Part shown: positions 45,907 through 53,305 of the stretch, in pieces
Layout: each line of letters starts with the position of its first letter
How positions within the stretch are numbered: the first letter of the stretch is position 1
Assembly: GCA_044350805.1 (NCBI GenBank)
Contig: JBILGU010000012.1
Coordinates: forward strand, 15,480 to 79,479
Origin: UBA6136 sp044350805
Lineage (GTDB): Bacteria; Pseudomonadota; Gammaproteobacteria; Methylococcales; Methylococcaceae
DNA: 64,000 nt
Direction of reading: 5' to 3'
The notes under the pieces: generated by a model
What the model saw: only the letters and a program-made list of their open reading frames with translations
Database searches by the model: none
Told to the model about the DNA's origin: nothing
Translations under genes and position numbers: made by a program

Positions 45907-45910
45907 CTAG
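44729..45910 (+). CDS. IS4-family transposase
   Basis: 393 aa. The N-terminal domain (MAYLPWTTFSRIV, FAQLTYRESLRDIEASL) is of the DUF4372 type, and the DDE catalytic core follows: first Asp in ALDSTTIDL, second Asp in VMDRGYVDF, and the Y-(2)-R-(3)-E-(6)-K signature YQSRWQVELFFKWIK of the IS4 group. The gene seems intact and full length, so the element may be active. Its stop lies at 45908-45910, in the CTAG flanking the element. Confidence 0.92.
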   Translation: MNSGKTLFAQLMAYLPWTTFSRIVTKYRGNHRVRVFPCTEHYRVMAFAQLTYRESLRDIEASLSAHSHNLYHMGFRETVRRSTLADANENRDWRIYAEFAQRLITQARKLYSTESLGLDLSNTVYALDSTTIDLCMSLFPWASFRSTKSAVKMHTLLDLRGNIPSFIHISNGKLHDVHALDFLLPEPGAIYVMDRGYVDFSRLHNLHRAGSFFVTRAKSNLDAHRVYSRPVDRSTGLICDQTIALDGYNTSKDYPDHLRRIRFRDPETDKSLVFLSNQFDLDPATICSLYQSRWQVELFFKWIKQHLRIKQFYGTSENAVKTQIWIAVSVYVLVAIMKKQLQLEASLYTLLQILSVTLFEKIPLNQALAVTENKKEAPVQPNQLDLFTLLTGH

Positions 45911-45912
45911 TG
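45896..45912. repeat. Right inverted repeat of the insertion sequence
   Basis: TTAACCGGACACTAGTG, the reverse complement of the left end. Confidence 0.85.
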
Positions 45913-46043
45913 AAGTACGATCGCAAATAGATCTTAAGTCTGAGACTCGTACCAATGAAGCTCTATTGACGTCGAGCCCGTAACTCGACTGTAACAATTG
46001 AGGGGTATTTTCAGGAAGTTCAAAAACTTAAACAGGAAATTCG

Positions 46044-47471
46044 ATGAACTCTCCAATCCGCCTTGGTTATGCCATCACTTTGGCGCTGGTGTCTCTCACC
46101 GCTCAAGGTGCGAACGATACTGTCGCGTTCGAAAAGGCATGGACATACAAACACACGTTTACGGGACAGCTTTCCGAAATTCCAGCCTATGATGCCAAAA
46201 CGAAGACCCTCTGGGTCGCGGGGGTCGTAGGCGTCGACATCCTGAGCGCAAGGTCCGGTGCATTGCTGGATCATATTGATGTCACTGGCGATGGATTCAT
46301 CAATAGCATATCCATTCATAATGGCATTGCCGCTCTCGCGGTAGAAGCCAAAGGTGATCGTCGAAAGCCCGGTAATGTTCTTCTTTACAGCACTAAAACC
46401 CGCGCGCCGCTTTCCGGTGTTAATAGAATTGAGGTGGGCTCGCTTCCAGACATGCTCACATTCACCCCGGATGGAAAGACTATTTTGGTTGCTAATGAAG
46501 CAACGCCCAACGCAGTCGCAGACACCCCTTATGCCAGCCCAGACCCACTGGGTACCGTTAGTGTAATCAACGTTGCCAAACGGTCTGTAGTTGCCACCCC
46601 GAATCCGAATGTTGCCCCATTCACGGGAAGTAACCTTAGAACTAATACCGGTATGGACTTCGAGCCTGAGTATATTGCGGTAGCCAAAAACAACAAAACT
46701 GCATTTGTTACGCTTCAGGAAGCGAATGGTCTGGGTATCCTGAACCTTAAAACTAACCAGTTTGAAAAAGTGGTAGGTCTCGGCGTCAAGGATTTCAGCC
46801 TAAACGATAACGGTTTTGGCGGAAGCAACTACATTGACCCAAACGATAAGGACAGCAAGATTGAATTACGTTCTGCTTCGGTCAAAGGCCTTTATCAACC
46901 TGACTCCGTAGCTTCTTACGAATTTGCTGGCAAGACCTACCTGGTCATGGCCAATGAAGGCGACACCAGAGAAGACGATGGGGATAAAGTCAGAGCTTCC
47001 ACCATCCCAGGATCACCGAAGGATCTTGAACGCCTAAATGTCTCAAAAACTGACTCAGCGCCCGGTTCATTGGTTACCTTTGGTGGTCGGTCCTTTACGA
47101 TTCGCGACAACCAAGGCAATGTAATTTTTGACAGCGGAAACAAGCTTGAACAGGAAGCTATCAAGCTCAACATCTACGACGATACGAGAAGTGACGATAA
47201 GGGTGTAGAACCCGAAGGAGTCACTCTTCTTAAATATCTCGGAAAGACGTTCGCCTTCATTGGACTTGAGAGAACCACCAAGGCTGCTGTTGCCATCTAC
47301 GATGTCACAAATCCGATGGCGCCAAAATATCTGGATATGATCGTTACTTCTGAGGATGTATCCCCAGAGGGACTAACCACGTTTGTGTTGGGCGCCAGGC
47401 CCTATCTTGCTATTTCTAATGAAATATCGAATACAACCACGGCTTACCGTCTAGGAAAAGTAGGCAATTAA
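46044..47471 (+). CDS. Secreted choice-of-anchor I beta-propeller protein
   Basis: 475 aa with a signal peptide cut near residue 22 and the ribosome site AGGA 7 bases before ATG. Repeats resemble a seven-bladed propeller (AYDAKTKTLWVAG, MLTFTPDGKTILVANE, LGILNLKTNQFEK, PEGVTLLKYLGKTFAFIGLE). The pattern matches the choice-of-anchor I family, sometimes annotated as alkaline-phosphatase-like or phytase-like. It lacks any visible C-terminal anchor. Substrate and role are unknown. It stands alone after the insertion sequence and may be part of an accessory block. Confidence 0.75.
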   Translation: MNSPIRLGYAITLALVSLTAQGANDTVAFEKAWTYKHTFTGQLSEIPAYDAKTKTLWVAGVVGVDILSARSGALLDHIDVTGDGFINSISIHNGIAALAVEAKGDRRKPGNVLLYSTKTRAPLSGVNRIEVGSLPDMLTFTPDGKTILVANEATPNAVADTPYASPDPLGTVSVINVAKRSVVATPNPNVAPFTGSNLRTNTGMDFEPEYIAVAKNNKTAFVTLQEANGLGILNLKTNQFEKVVGLGVKDFSLNDNGFGGSNYIDPNDKDSKIELRSASVKGLYQPDSVASYEFAGKTYLVMANEGDTREDDGDKVRASTIPGSPKDLERLNVSKTDSAPGSLVTFGGRSFTIRDNQGNVIFDSGNKLEQEAIKLNIYDDTRSDDKGVEPEGVTLLKYLGKTFAFIGLERTTKAAVAIYDVTNPMAPKYLDMIVTSEDVSPEGLTTFVLGARPYLAISNEISNTTTAYRLGKVGN

Positions 47472-47613
47472 GTCATCTGCAGTCGGACAAGGACGTCCGA
47501 CGAATGATGGAGTCGTCAGTGTCTTTTCTTATTACCTGACATCAAGACATCTGGTTTCATCCTCTCGAGAAAAAGGGGCCACCGGCCTGAAAATCTTTTA
47601 ACCGGAGATGCCG

Positions 47614-48081
47614 ATGAATCAGATATTCATGATTGTGTTGTTCGCGATGATGGCGCAATCCCCATCCGCCGAAGAATCATCCAAGATTCAGAAAAATGCT
47701 GAAAGCGAATGCATGAGCGAATCTGAAAACGTCATGCCCATCGAGAAATCACTCGAAAACCTTGAGAAAAAGCTCCAACTGACTGAACAACAAAAGCCAC
47801 TCTGGACGACGTGGTCCACCCAACTTTTAGCTGCCCATCACACCAAGGATGAGTTCAACCGGACTGCGGTTGAAAGGCGAAAGCTCCCTGCACCCGAAAG
47901 GCAGGAAAAGTGGATGACTTCGGTCGAGACTCACGTCAAAGCCATGAGAGACTCACTTCCTGCGCTAAAAGCCTTCTACGGAAGCTTGAATGATCAGCAG
48001 AGAGCAACTTTCGACAGTGAAGTGCCGTTCAAACATCATGGGTCCGGAATGATGAGTCAAAGACCATCGAAAGAACGATAA
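47614..48081 (+). CDS. Periplasmic Spy/CpxP-like (LTxxQ) protein
   Basis: 155 aa from ATG 47614, six bases after GGAG. A signal peptide (about 1-20) is followed by a helical mature part with the LTEQQKPLW and LNDQQRATFD segments, the LTxxQ motifs of Spy/CpxP-type periplasmic chaperones and metal-stress proteins. Such proteins respond to envelope stress. No partner regulator gene adjoins it. A wider similarity to zinc-resistance proteins of the heavy-metal type is possible. Confidence 0.7.
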   Translation: MNQIFMIVLFAMMAQSPSAEESSKIQKNAESECMSESENVMPIEKSLENLEKKLQLTEQQKPLWTTWSTQLLAAHHTKDEFNRTAVERRKLPAPERQEKWMTSVETHVKAMRDSLPALKAFYGSLNDQQRATFDSEVPFKHHGSGMMSQRPSKER

Positions 48082-48336
48082 CTATGGCACCCATTTTTTG
48101 GGATTTAAGGACAACCGACCCAGTGCTTGAGAGAGATTTTCGCGTGGAGCAACCCCTATTTTCAAAATTATTGAATCTATTTTGGGGAATTGCTTTGTAT
48201 TGAGACTTATTTGTGCAATGATCACACCTGCTTAAGTTCGAGAAACTCTGCCAGCCCGTCAATCCGCTAGTGCCTTTGGTCTCTCGCCCCCGAGCATCTT
48301 TAGATTACACTCCCCTTGTTTAACACCCGGATTTTT

Positions 48337-48645
48337 ATGAGCATTAATATCTACGTAGGTAACCTTAGCTTTAGCGTTGACAGCAGCGAGCTTCAGTCTT
48401 TGTTTGGGCCTTATGGCACTGTCAAGTCAGCAAACGTGATCATGGATCGCGAAACTGGCCGTTCAAAGGGTTTTGGTTTTGTCGAAATGTCTAACGACCA
48501 GGAAGCAAAAGCCGCTATCACTGCCTTGAATGGTAAGGAGCACAGTGGTCGTAGCATCACCGTAAACGAAGCGCGTCCCCGCGAAGACAACCGCAGCGGC
48601 GGTGGCGGCGGTCGTGGCGGCTTCGGCGGTGGCCGTCGTTACTAA
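48337..48645 (+). CDS. RRM-domain RNA-binding protein
   Basis: 102 aa from ATG 48337. A single RNA-recognition motif (residues 1-80) has RNP2 IYVGNL and RNP1 RSKGFGFVEM, and is followed by a Gly/Arg-rich tail (GGGGGRGGFGGG) that helps RNA binding. Such glycine-rich proteins occur in cyanobacteria and some proteobacteria and are often cold-induced. A 250-bp upstream region without gene (48082-48336) may hold a long 5' untranslated region that controls it. Two hairpins follow. Confidence 0.9.
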   Translation: MSINIYVGNLSFSVDSSELQSLFGPYGTVKSANVIMDRETGRSKGFGFVEMSNDQEAKAAITALNGKEHSGRSITVNEARPREDNRSGGGGGRGGFGGGRRY

Positions 48646-48653
48646 GAAGAATT

Positions 48654-48677
48654 GACGGATAACGTTTTTTATCCGTC
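48654..48677 (+). terminator. Hairpin directly after the RRM gene
   Basis: A perfect nine-pair stem GACGGATAA/TTATCCGTC with a six-base loop, eight bases past the stop. It has no T tract directly after it, so it may be a stabilising hairpin or a weak terminator. Confidence 0.45.
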
Positions 48678-48716
48678 GACTCCCCTGCCCCGAGCGGGGA
48701 TTTCTTCTTGAAAAAA

Positions 48717-48749
48717 CCGGCGGGTGACCCAACCTGGATCACCCGCCGG
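48717..48749 (-). terminator. Strong hairpin with a T tail only on the minus strand
   Basis: A perfect eleven-pair GC-rich stem (CCGGCGGGTGA/TCACCCGCCGG) with an eleven-base loop. On the minus strand it is followed by six T, giving a classical terminator, but no minus-strand gene lies to its right. It may stop antisense transcription. Confidence 0.5.
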
Positions 48750-48823
48750 TACCCCCATCCCCTATTTGTGAGAGCTCAATCTCTCATCTCTCGTTTTTTG
48801 ATTTCAGCTTTCGCCTCCCGAAT

Positions 48824-49432
48824 ATGGCTGATACCCTCTCCGCATGCCACGAATGTGACCTTCTTCAGGTCCTACCTGATCCCCACCATCGCTTAATGCG
48901 AGTCCAATGCTCCCGATGCGGTGCAGAGTTGCATCAACATCATGCCCAAGAGCACGAAAAACCTCTCGCGCTGATGCTTGCGGTCACCATCCTTTTCATT
49001 CTCGCCAACAGCTTTCCGATCATCGGAATTGAAAGCGCAGGACTTGAACAATCTGCAACAATTCTTGGTGCCGTTGAAAGCTTGTGGAAAGAGCACATGA
49101 AGCTAGTTGCAGGACTTGTCCTGTTTACTACCCTCATTGCACCAGGACTCGAGATCTTGGCTCTGACAACGATTCTTGCCTGTCTTCAATTTCGATGGCG
49201 CCCTCCTGGGTTAAGAACCCTGATGCGAATCGCGGTCAGATCCCGCCCCTGGAGCATGGTCGAAGTCTTTGTCATGGGCGTTCTGGTGTCTGTCGTGAAG
49301 CTCTCTCACCTGGCCACCATTTATACGGGCATTGCACTTTGGAGCTATGGCATTCTGATCTTGCTGTTCGCTGGAGCCATGTCGATGCTCAATCCCCAGG
49401 CGTTATGGGGAGAAATCAGACCGAATGAGTAA
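48824..49432 (+). CDS. PqiA-like membrane protein, first half
   Basis: 202 aa. It begins with a zinc-ribbon pair (CHECD and CSRCGAEL, cysteines spaced 2) and continues with four predicted membrane helices, matching one of the two repeats of E. coli PqiA (about 417 aa). The PqiABC complex spans the envelope and moves lipids between membranes. It overlaps the next gene by 8 bp, so the E. coli fusion is here expressed as two proteins. Confidence 0.9.
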   Translation: MADTLSACHECDLLQVLPDPHHRLMRVQCSRCGAELHQHHAQEHEKPLALMLAVTILFILANSFPIIGIESAGLEQSATILGAVESLWKEHMKLVAGLVLFTTLIAPGLEILALTTILACLQFRWRPPGLRTLMRIAVRSRPWSMVEVFVMGVLVSVVKLSHLATIYTGIALWSYGILILLFAGAMSMLNPQALWGEIRPNE

Positions 49433-50084
49433 AAAGATCTTTAGCCCAGAAACAGCGGCAGCTCATGGATTTGCATGCTGCACAACCTGCGGCCAACTGA
49501 GCCAAATGCCAGATTCGTCGATTTCTGTGGCATGCCCACGCTGCAAAAGTCCGCTTCAGTTTCGAAAGCCACAATCGATCGAACGTTCATGGGCATACCT
49601 CCTCTCTGCGTATCTTCTCTTTGGTCCGGCCATGATGCTACCTATCATGGAAACAGGATCCCTTTTTGGTGAGCAAAAAGATACGATCATGAGCGGTATT
49701 GTCTTCCTGTTCACATCGGGTTCATGGGCCCTTGCGGCAATCGTCTTTATTGCCAGCATTTTTGTTCCTCTGGCGAAGTTGATCTGCCTCACATATCTAT
49801 TGATGACCATCAAACGCCGAAAAACCTCTAAGCGCCTCAATCGAACGCGACTCTACCGAATATTAGAATTTGTGGGTCGCTGGTCCATGCTCGATGTCTA
49901 CGTTGTCACTCTCCTCTCCGTATTGGTTCAACTCAAAGGCCTTGCCAATATTTACCCCATGCCTGGCGCCATGGCCTTTGGCGCTGTGGTGGTACTAACA
50001 ATGATGGCAACCATCTCTTTCGATCCCCGATTAATTTGGGACGCGGCCTCGAATCGTTCGAATAAAACTCCCGATTTACAGTAA
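49425..50084 (+). CDS. PqiA-like membrane protein, second half
   Basis: 219 aa with the same layout: CTTCGQL and CPRCKSPL ribbon cysteines at the N-terminus, then four membrane helices with GRWSMLDVYVVTLLSVLVQL, the typical PqiA repeat. It is the partner half of the preceding gene and both would form the inner-membrane component for PqiB. It is 11 bp before pqiB. Confidence 0.9.
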   Translation: MSKKIFSPETAAAHGFACCTTCGQLSQMPDSSISVACPRCKSPLQFRKPQSIERSWAYLLSAYLLFGPAMMLPIMETGSLFGEQKDTIMSGIVFLFTSGSWALAAIVFIASIFVPLAKLICLTYLLMTIKRRKTSKRLNRTRLYRILEFVGRWSMLDVYVVTLLSVLVQLKGLANIYPMPGAMAFGAVVVLTMMATISFDPRLIWDAASNRSNKTPDLQ

Positions 50085-50095
50085 TCAGAAACGCC

Positions 50096-51727
50096 ATGCA
50101 TCAAAAAAAGCCTCTGGATCAAATACCCATGGCCACCGCCGTTCAAGAGCGCCTGAGCAGCCTTCCGGCGATTTGGCTCGTCCCGATCATCGCTGCAAGC
50201 CTGGGAATATGGCTCGCGACGCAGGCGGTCATGAAATCAGGGCCGACAGTGATGCTGACATTTGAATCTGCAGAGGGACTTGAGGCGGGCAAAACAAAGA
50301 TTCGCTACAAAAATGTTGATATCGGAGATGTAAAGGATATTGCTCTTTCAAAAGATCGCACCAAGGTCATCGTGACTGCCGAGTTTGTTAAAGATGCCGA
50401 AGATTTTCTTGTTGAAGATACTCAATTCTGGGTCGTAAGACCCAGAATATCTGCAGGCGAGGTCTCTGGCATTGGCACTCTCTTCTCAGGTTCCTACATT
50501 TCACTGAAGGTCGGTGAATCCAAGACCCTCAGCGATCAGTTCACTGGCCTTGAAGCAGCCCCAATTCTCACTTCAAAGCTGGCGGGCCAGGAATTCTTGC
50601 TCTCAGCTTCGGATATGGGCTCTCTCGACATTGGGTCTCCTGTCTACTACAGACACATCCGAGTCGGGGAGGTCGTCGCTTATGACATTGATCCAAACGG
50701 ACACGATATCCATGTTCGGATCTTCGTTCATGCGCCTTTTCACAATTACGTCAATCGCAACACCCGTTTCTGGAATGCGAGCGGAGTTGATGCCAGCATG
50801 GATAGCAAGGGCGTTCAAGTCGAAACTGAATCCTTGATTTCAATCTTGGCGGGGGGCATCGCTTTTGAAGGGCCCGGCAATGAAACAGATGCTGACCTCG
50901 CAGCCGAGGATCAGGTCTTCCCTCTGTTCAAGGACAGAGCAAGTGCCATGAAGACCCCCAGTGGCAATCCTCAGAAATACGTCATGTATTTCAATGAGTC
51001 CTTAAGAGGTCTGGTGCCGGGCTCCACTGTGGAGTTCCAAGGCATTCCGGTCGGCCAGGTCAGCTCTGTTGAAATCCGCTTTGATGAACAGAATAAAAGC
51101 TTTTCATTCCCAGTAACCGTCGCGATCTATGAAGACGAACTGGGATTACCTGAAATGTATATGCCTGACAAAGTCAAAAAGGAGGAGCGTCGGCTCTTAC
51201 TGGAGTCATTAATCAATCGAGGCTTGAGAGCTCAACTTCGATCAGGAAGCCTGATTACAGGTCAGCTTTACATCGCCCTCGAATTTTTTCCTGATTCTTC
51301 CCCTGCCCGGATCAACTGGAGCAATGTCCCGCTGGAGCTTCCAACCACGCCAGGGACGGTTCAAGCCGTCGAGCAAAGTGTCACATCGATTTTGAAAAAA
51401 ATTGACCGAATGCCCCTTAACGATATTGGGCTTCAAACACGCAACTCACTAACAGCACTTAACGAGACGACTCAAAACCTCAATAAATTTATTGAGCGTC
51501 TCAACAAGGACATTGCACCTGAAGCCCAAGGCTCCCTGAGCGAATTAAAGAAAACGCTCGCGGAACTTAAAGAGGCACTTGAACCCAATTCTCCATTGCA
51601 GCGAGACCTACGAAAGACGCTGAAAGAAACCACGCGCTCGGCCCAAACCATTCGTGATTTGGCCGACACCCTTGAAGCCGAACCTGAATCACTCATCAAA
51701 GGTAAAAAATCAGGAGATTCCCAGTGA
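50096..51727 (+). CDS. pqiB: PqiB, MCE-domain intermembrane lipid transport protein
   Basis: 543 aa, essentially the length of E. coli PqiB. One N-terminal membrane helix (about 22-40) then three MCE domains, each opening with a strand such as FESAEGLEAGKTKIRYKNVD, and a long C-terminal helix (about 430-530, rich in Leu, Lys and Glu) that builds the periplasm-spanning needle. It forms a hexamer linking the inner-membrane PqiA to outer-membrane PqiC. Its stop overlaps pqiC (GTGA). Confidence 0.95.
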   Translation: MHQKKPLDQIPMATAVQERLSSLPAIWLVPIIAASLGIWLATQAVMKSGPTVMLTFESAEGLEAGKTKIRYKNVDIGDVKDIALSKDRTKVIVTAEFVKDAEDFLVEDTQFWVVRPRISAGEVSGIGTLFSGSYISLKVGESKTLSDQFTGLEAAPILTSKLAGQEFLLSASDMGSLDIGSPVYYRHIRVGEVVAYDIDPNGHDIHVRIFVHAPFHNYVNRNTRFWNASGVDASMDSKGVQVETESLISILAGGIAFEGPGNETDADLAAEDQVFPLFKDRASAMKTPSGNPQKYVMYFNESLRGLVPGSTVEFQGIPVGQVSSVEIRFDEQNKSFSFPVTVAIYEDELGLPEMYMPDKVKKEERRLLLESLINRGLRAQLRSGSLITGQLYIALEFFPDSSPARINWSNVPLELPTTPGTVQAVEQSVTSILKKIDRMPLNDIGLQTRNSLTALNETTQNLNKFIERLNKDIAPEAQGSLSELKKTLAELKEALEPNSPLQRDLRKTLKETTRSAQTIRDLADTLEAEPESLIKGKKSGDSQ

Positions 51728-52317
51728 AGTCTTACGTATTGACTCTGATTGTTCTTCTCCTGGGAATCCTGACGGGTTGCGCACGATCGCCGGACCGCCA
51801 GTACTACACCCTCAGACCAGCGAATTCAGCCACACCTTCGGGAAAATTAAGTCAACCGAAAGAAACCATTGCCATCACGGCACTGACGGTTCCAGAAACC
51901 GTGGACACGAACAAAATGGTGACCCGCGTGACTGGAAGCCCTCGCCTTGAAATCAGCGAAACACATCGCTGGGCTGAATCACTGCCGGCAGAGATCGCCT
52001 CAGCGCTAGCCGATGATCTTAGCCAGCAGTATCAAAAGGCACTCGTGACGACACCTGGGCAAACCGCGGCAATTTCTCATGCGGACCATCAGCTCGATAT
52101 CGACATTACTCGTTTCGAGGGGACTTTAGGGGTTGGAATTGACCTTGAAGCGATTTGGACCATTCGAGGCCAAAAGGAAGCCTCCGTTCGGCATGGTCAT
52201 GCCCGACTGAGCGAGGGGGCCAATGGCACGGATTACGAATCGCTCGCCCACGCCTATACAGCTGCACTCCATCGCCTCGCAATCCTGATCCGCAATAGTC
52301 TTGAACAAAAGAGCTAA
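51724..52317 (+). CDS. pqiC: PqiC, outer-membrane lipoprotein of the Pqi system
   Basis: 197 aa, GTG start overlapping pqiB. Lipobox LTGC at residue 18 and the family opening DRQYYTLRP mark the YmbA/PqiC type. It caps the PqiB needle at the outer membrane. It is the last gene of the pqiA-pqiA-pqiB-pqiC operon. Confidence 0.9.
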   Translation: MKSYVLTLIVLLLGILTGCARSPDRQYYTLRPANSATPSGKLSQPKETIAITALTVPETVDTNKMVTRVTGSPRLEISETHRWAESLPAEIASALADDLSQQYQKALVTTPGQTAAISHADHQLDIDITRFEGTLGVGIDLEAIWTIRGQKEASVRHGHARLSEGANGTDYESLAHAYTAALHRLAILIRNSLEQKS

Positions 52318-52344
52318 CCAATCCTATTTGACCTTGGATTCAGA

Positions 52345-52372
52345 TCGAACGGGGCTGAAGCGCCCCGGTCGA
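52345..52372. terminator. Hairpin between pqiC and the convergent lipoprotein gene
   Basis: Eleven-pair stem with one mismatch (TCGAACGGGGC/GCCCCGGTCGA), six-base loop, no T tract. It lies between two convergent genes and may serve both as a weak terminator. Confidence 0.35.
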
Positions 52373-52388
52373 AGGGAAATATCTGCGT

Positions 52389-52760
52389 TTACGGTGACTT
52401 GGGTAGTGTCAAACGGATGGGGCCCTTAAGTTGCTCCGCCGTATTTCCTTCAACCACAATGGTCTGGGGAAACAGAGGAATCAAAAAGTCCGTCAGAAAA
52501 GTAATGACTCCGTCCGAGATGCGATCTTCGGTGCGAACCCGGACTTCGACAAGCTTTTCCTCGCGAATCAGTTCGGGGATATCGTGACGATAAATTGGCA
52601 GCAGCCCACCAAAGAGATACCAATCTTTGTATTCATTTTGGTAGGCAGCCTTTTCATTTTCAGCCATGATCCGCACCGGCATGTGATCCGGAGCACTCAA
52701 ACTGGTTGTGAAACATCCCGACAAGAGTGAACTTAAAATCAGCAGGGTCAATGACTTCAT
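52389..52760 (-). CDS. Bor-like lipoprotein, downstream copy
   Basis: 123 aa from ATG 52760. Lipobox LLSGC follows a 15-residue signal. The mature part is paralogous to the gene before it: VRIMAENEKA matches VRLMSKGEKA, and the end matches (SDGVITFLTDFLIPLFPQ versus VDGIYSIIPGIFGFPRR, both then reaching IVVEGN or LIVEGN). Layout resembles the Bor family of outer-membrane lipoproteins, though similarity is distant. Its only ribosome-site-like sequence is the seven-G tract just upstream. It is the last gene of the alsS-budA run. Confidence 0.7.
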   Translation of the reverse strand: MKSLTLLILSSLLSGCFTTSLSAPDHMPVRIMAENEKAAYQNEYKDWYLFGGLLPIYRHDIPELIREEKLVEVRVRTEDRISDGVITFLTDFLIPLFPQTIVVEGNTAEQLKGPIRLTLPKSP

Positions 52761-53265
52761 TTGCCCCCCCGACACTCAAAGGCTCCTGTCCAAGCGAACC
52801 CTGTCGCGCCTCATCCACCAAGGCACCGTCAGGGGTATGCAGAACCCGGTTCCCCTCGACGATCAACGTTCTTCTTGGGAAACCAAATATCCCTGGAATG
52901 ATTGAATAAATACCGTCAACAAAGGTATTCGTCATCTGGATTCTAGCTTCCTTCAATCCTTGTTCCTTGATGAGGGTTGAAGCGTTCACATCTTCAGGGT
53001 TAATCGGCTCCCCCCCCCAATATTTGAACCATGCATGTCGCTCGACCTTGATTTCAGCCTTTTCGCCTTTCGACATAAGCCTCACATGGCTTTGGGGAGG
53101 CGCATTCAGATGCATGACGCCACACCCCGAGAGCTGTAAACACAGCACCACTGCCAAAATTACACGGCAGTGGACAGTCGAAACAGACTGATCTTTCAAT
53201 CCTATGGAATAAACACACTGACCGGTTCTGAAACGCACGGATTCCTCACTTTGTGATGCATGCAT
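52660..53265 (-). CDS. Bor-like lipoprotein, upstream copy with frame-extended C-terminus
   Basis: 201 aa from ATG 53265; a TTG at 53199 placing the signal peptide at the very start is an alternative. Lipobox LSGC lies after a hydrophobic stretch. The paralogous core ends near VEGN; the last 50 or so residues do not match the copy and run 101 bp into the next gene in another frame. The frame changes at a seven-G tract: with eight G it would stop at a TGA overlapping the next ATG, with six it would fuse to the next gene. So its end may be a sequencing or phase-variation artefact. Confidence 0.6.
   Translation of the reverse strand: MHASQSEESVRFRTGQCVYSIGLKDQSVSTVHCRVILAVVLCLQLSGCGVMHLNAPPQSHVRLMSKGEKAEIKVERHAWFKYWGGEPINPEDVNASTLIKEQGLKEARIQMTNTFVDGIYSIIPGIFGFPRRTLIVEGNRVLHTPDGALVDEARQGSLGQEPLSVGGANEVIDPADFKFTLVGMFHNQFECSGSHAGADHG
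52764..52770 (-). repeat. Seven-G homopolymer tract joining two lipoprotein genes
   Basis: Seven C on the plus strand (seven G on the coding strand). Its length decides whether the upstream lipoprotein gene stops, overlaps or fuses to the next one, and it is also the only Shine-Dalgarno-like sequence for that gene. Confidence 0.6.
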
Positions 53266-53305
53266 GGATGTACTTTTGACGATTGAATGCTTGCCTTTGC
53301 GAAGC

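Noticed and set aside
44602..45912. Composite transposon or integron carrying the block up to the RRM gene
   Set aside because: Only one IS copy is present, and no second inverted copy, integrase or attC-like repeat was seen.
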